A DNA stretch of 24,728 nucleotides from JAGTVB01 sp964624765 (GTDB lineage: Bacteria > Pseudomonadota > Gammaproteobacteria > HK1): contig CAZUZO010000037.1 of the NCBI GenBank assembly GCA_964624765.1, forward strand, positions 1 through 24,728, written 5' to 3'. The notes beneath the pieces were generated by a model. That model did not search any database and had not been told where the DNA came from. It was given only the letters and a program-made list of their open reading frames with translations. The position numbers and the translations under genes are program-made. Shown one piece after another: positions 22,850-24,728 of this stretch; the stretch's first letter is position 1; every line of letters starts with the position of its first letter.

Positions 22850-24201
22850 CAGGTACCCAATTCCTTGAGTAAAGCGGTATACTCCTCATCCACTTGCCGG
22901 TGGATTTCCCGTAGCTCAGTGATTTTGCGACAAGCGTGCAGCACCGTCGTGTGGTCGCGGCCCCCGAATGCGTCGCCGATCTCCGGAAGGCTGCGGTCGG
23001 TGAGTTCCTTGGCCAGCGCCATGGCCATCTGGCGCGGACGGGCGACGACGCGTGTGCGGCGTTTCGAGACGAGGTCTGCTACCCGAACTTTGTAGTACTG
23101 CGCCACCGTCCGCTGGATGTTCTCGATGGTAACCAGCTTCTCTTGCAGGGCGATGATATCCTTGAGTGCTTCCTTGACGAGCGGCAGGGAGATGGGTTTG
23201 CCGGTGAAATGGGAAAAAGCGATGACCCGCCGCAGTGCGCCTTCGAGTTCTCGTACGTTGGAACGAATGCGTTTGGCGATGAAAAACGCTACTTCGTGGG
23301 ATAAGCCGATCTCCACCATGCTTGCCTTTTTCATCAGAATGGCAACACAGGTTTCGAGCTCAGGCGGTTCAATGGCCACCGTAAGGCCCCAGCCGAAACG
23401 CGATCGTAGGCGTTCTTCGAGGCCTTGCACTTCTTTGGGATATCGATCGCAGGTCAGGATTATCTGCTGCTGGTCTTCCAATAGCGCGTTGAAGGTATGG
23501 AAAAACTCTTCTTGGGAGCGTTCCTTACCGGCGAAGAATTGAATATCATCGATGAGCAGCGTGTCGACGGAACGATAGAAGCGCTTGAAATCGTTTAAGG
23601 CGTTGTGCTGTAACGCTTTGACCATGTCGGCGACGAACCGCTCCGAGTGAAGGTAAATCACCTTGGCCTTCACCTTCGTCTGGGCGACCTGATTGCCAAT
23701 GGCGTGCATCAGATGGGTTTTCCCGAGCCCGACCCCGCCATAGATGAACAGTGGGTTATAGGCAGCCCCTGGATTATTAGCTACCTGCAGTGATGCTGCT
23801 CGGGCTAACTGGTTGGATTTGCCCTCAACGAACGTATCAAAAGTGAACTCGGGGCGTAGCCCACTCCCAAGCCCTAGCCTACGCAACGGGCTGATGTCTG
23901 CTTCCGAGGCATCAAGGGTCGTGAGTTCGGTCAGATCGAAATCAGCCTGGCCGGCTTGCTTACTGCCCACCTCAAGGATGATCTGCAGCTCACTGTTGTT
24001 GCTAACCCGGCCGAGTGCCTCAACGATCCGGCTGAGGAGGTGTTCGTTAACCCAATCACGGACGAAGTGATTAGGGGCTAGCAGGCGTAATGCGTCGCCT
24101 TCCTCGATCGCGTGCAGGGGACGAACCCAGGTGTTAAGTTGTTGGGCAGAAAGTTCCCCTTCGAGCTGGTCAAGGCACCGTTGCCATAGTCCTGCCCCCA
24201 C
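22849..24201 (-). CDS. dnaA: Chromosomal replication initiator DnaA
   Basis: AAA+ initiator that binds TTATCCACA boxes and opens the origin. Domain I is LWQRCLDQLEGELSAQQLNTW, domain III has Walker A GGVGLGKTHLMHAIGN (about residue 155) and Walker B LLIDDIQFF, and domain IV has the DnaA-box-binding signature GGRDHTTVLHACRKI near the C-terminus. An ATG at 24210 directly abuts a GGGGAGG sequence, leaving no spacer; the GTG three codons later is 9 nt from it and is preferred (450 residues). It diverges from rpmH, with a family A element in the 335-bp gap, which has no DnaA boxes. Confidence 0.97.
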   Translation of the reverse strand: MGAGLWQRCLDQLEGELSAQQLNTWVRPLHAIEEGDALRLLAPNHFVRDWVNEHLLSRIVEALGRVSNNSELQIILEVGSKQAGQADFDLTELTTLDASEADISPLRRLGLGSGLRPEFTFDTFVEGKSNQLARAASLQVANNPGAAYNPLFIYGGVGLGKTHLMHAIGNQVAQTKVKAKVIYLHSERFVADMVKALQHNALNDFKRFYRSVDTLLIDDIQFFAGKERSQEEFFHTFNALLEDQQQIILTCDRYPKEVQGLEERLRSRFGWGLTVAIEPPELETCVAILMKKASMVEIGLSHEVAFFIAKRIRSNVRELEGALRRVIAFSHFTGKPISLPLVKEALKDIIALQEKLVTIENIQRTVAQYYKVRVADLVSKRRTRVVARPRQMAMALAKELTDRSLPEIGDAFGGRDHTTVLHACRKITELREIHRQVDEEYTALLKELGT

Positions 24202-24305
24202 GCCAAACATCCTCCCCTGCTATGTCCGTGTGACCACGACTGACGATGTCTAAGCCAGTGTATACCGGTTGCTGAACCTTAGCCACACGCTGCCTGACGG
24301 GCTCA

Positions 24306-24446
24306 GAGGTTCTGAAAAAACCGTCGCGAGCGGGCCGAGAGCCAGGCGGACGGCGCCAAGCCGAGAGACATAGCAAGTCGATAGGCGAGGAGCGAGCACC
24401 GTGCAACGCCGCTATCGGGTCGTGTAGCAGGTTTTTTCACAACCTC
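24306..24446 (+). mobile_element. Family A mobile element, copy A6
   Basis: A 141-bp copy between dnaA and rpmH. Ends GAGGTTCTGAAAAAACC and GGTTTTTTCACAACCTC (one mismatch) are flanked by TCA (24303-24305 and 24447-24449) in a CTCAG context. The core matches A4 and A5. It ends 7 bp before the candidate rpmH -35 box. Confidence 0.93.
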
Positions 24447-24453
24447 TCAGGCC

Positions 24454-24483
24454 TTGATGGAGGTTCCTGAACATCCCTATACT
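24454..24483 (+). promoter_or_regulatory. Candidate rpmH promoter
   Basis: TTGATG (24454-24459), 18-bp spacer, TATACT (24478-24483), about 53 bp before the rpmH ATG. Good sigma-70 match (4 of 6 and 5 of 6). It starts immediately right of element A6, so the insertion stopped just short of it. Confidence 0.6.
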
Positions 24484-24536
24484 AGGAACTCTCATGGGAA
24501 AGGACGCGGGATTGGCCCGTTTGACGGACGTTTGCG

Positions 24537-24671
24537 ATGAAACGAACCTATCAGCCAAGTAACCTAAAGCGTAAGCGCCGACATGGTTTTCGTATCCGTA
24601 TGCGGACCAAGGCCGGACGGCGTATCCTTAAAGCCCGACGGGCGAAAGGCCGAGTTGTGCTAACCGCTTGA
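24537..24671 (+). CDS. rpmH: 50S ribosomal protein L34
   Basis: A 44-residue, highly basic ribosomal protein. MKRTYQPSNLKRKRRHGFR and the later RMRTKAGRRILKARRAKGR follow the L34 family throughout, and the length is typical. GGACG lies about 8 nt before the ATG, a modest ribosome site. In most bacteria rnpA starts within tens of bases of the rpmH stop; here repeat sequence begins 2-3 nt after the TGA, and no rnpA start is seen before the window ends. Confidence 0.96.
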   Translation: MKRTYQPSNLKRKRRHGFRIRMRTKAGRRILKARRAKGRVVLTA

Positions 24672-24672
24672 G

Positions 24673-24728
24673 TCGCGCAGCGACGAGACATATCAAGTCG
24701 ATAGGCGAGGAGCGAGCACCGCCCAACG
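24673..24728 (+). mobile_element. Family A element, 5'-truncated copy A7, cut by the window end
   Basis: From just after the rpmH stop the sequence CGCGCAGCGACGAGACATAT and the following GGCGAGGAGCGAGCACCGCC match the interior of copy A1. The left terminal repeat and about 50 bp of the left arm are absent. The right end lies outside the window, so its completeness and flanking duplication cannot be judged. Confidence 0.78.

Noticed and set aside
1618..24450. Family A repeats as REP/BIME sequences or a CRISPR array
   Set aside because: Full copies have long terminal inverted repeats and flanking duplications and are widely dispersed; there are no regular spacers.

Overview
The window is a chromosomal replication-origin neighbourhood of a gammaproteobacterium. 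The right half carries the classical dnaA-dnaN-recF-gyrB block (minus strand), with rpmH divergent from dnaA and an origin-like cluster of DnaA boxes between dnaA and dnaN. The biotin order (comF divergent from bioB-bioF-bioH-bioC-bioD) and the cytochrome oxidase block with a DUF2244 gene, a DUF2909 gene, SURF1 and a SCO-like protein match arrangements known from Pseudomonas-like and Chromatiales-like gammaproteobacteria. I cannot name a genus from the sequence.

Layout from left to right: trmB (+) overlaps tail to tail with a yrfG-like HAD nucleotidase (-); cysQ (+) faces the end of a long minus-strand respiratory block. That block reads DUF2244 - coxB - ctaD - small cox protein - ctaG/cox11 - ctaE/coxC - [DUF2909 on +] - surf1 - SCO-like - ctaB, and encodes an aa3-type (A1) haem-copper oxidase with its copper and haem assembly factors. 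No ctaA (haem A synthase) is present. To its right lies a compact biotin operon, bioB-F-H-C-D, whose last four genes overlap and look translationally coupled; bioA is not here. comF (+) diverges from bioB. Then come gyrB, recF, dnaN, the origin-like spacer, dnaA, and rpmH (+). The window ends inside a repeat just after rpmH.

The least expected content is in the spacers. At least eleven short non-coding mobile elements lie in about 24.7 kb, in two or three families. Family A (about 140 bp) has terminal inverted repeats like GAGGTTGTGAAAAAACC and 3-bp duplications, usually TNA inside CTNAG. Related family C has one copy. Family B (about 207-212 bp) has roughly 23-bp inverted repeats and 8-bp duplications. 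None encodes a transposase. One A copy is inserted inside a B copy between comF and gyrB, and both insertions keep their target duplications, so their order is fixed. Family B ends carry an outward ATG-ACC-AAC-GCC-type codon string; in two degenerate copies inside the oxidase cluster that ATG is the apparent start codon of the downstream gene (small cox protein and SCO-like protein). Several copies also lie on stop codons (gyrB, surf1, cysQ, DUF2909). The origin spacer is also notable for its mirror-symmetric, divergent array of DnaA boxes flanked by AT-rich tracts.
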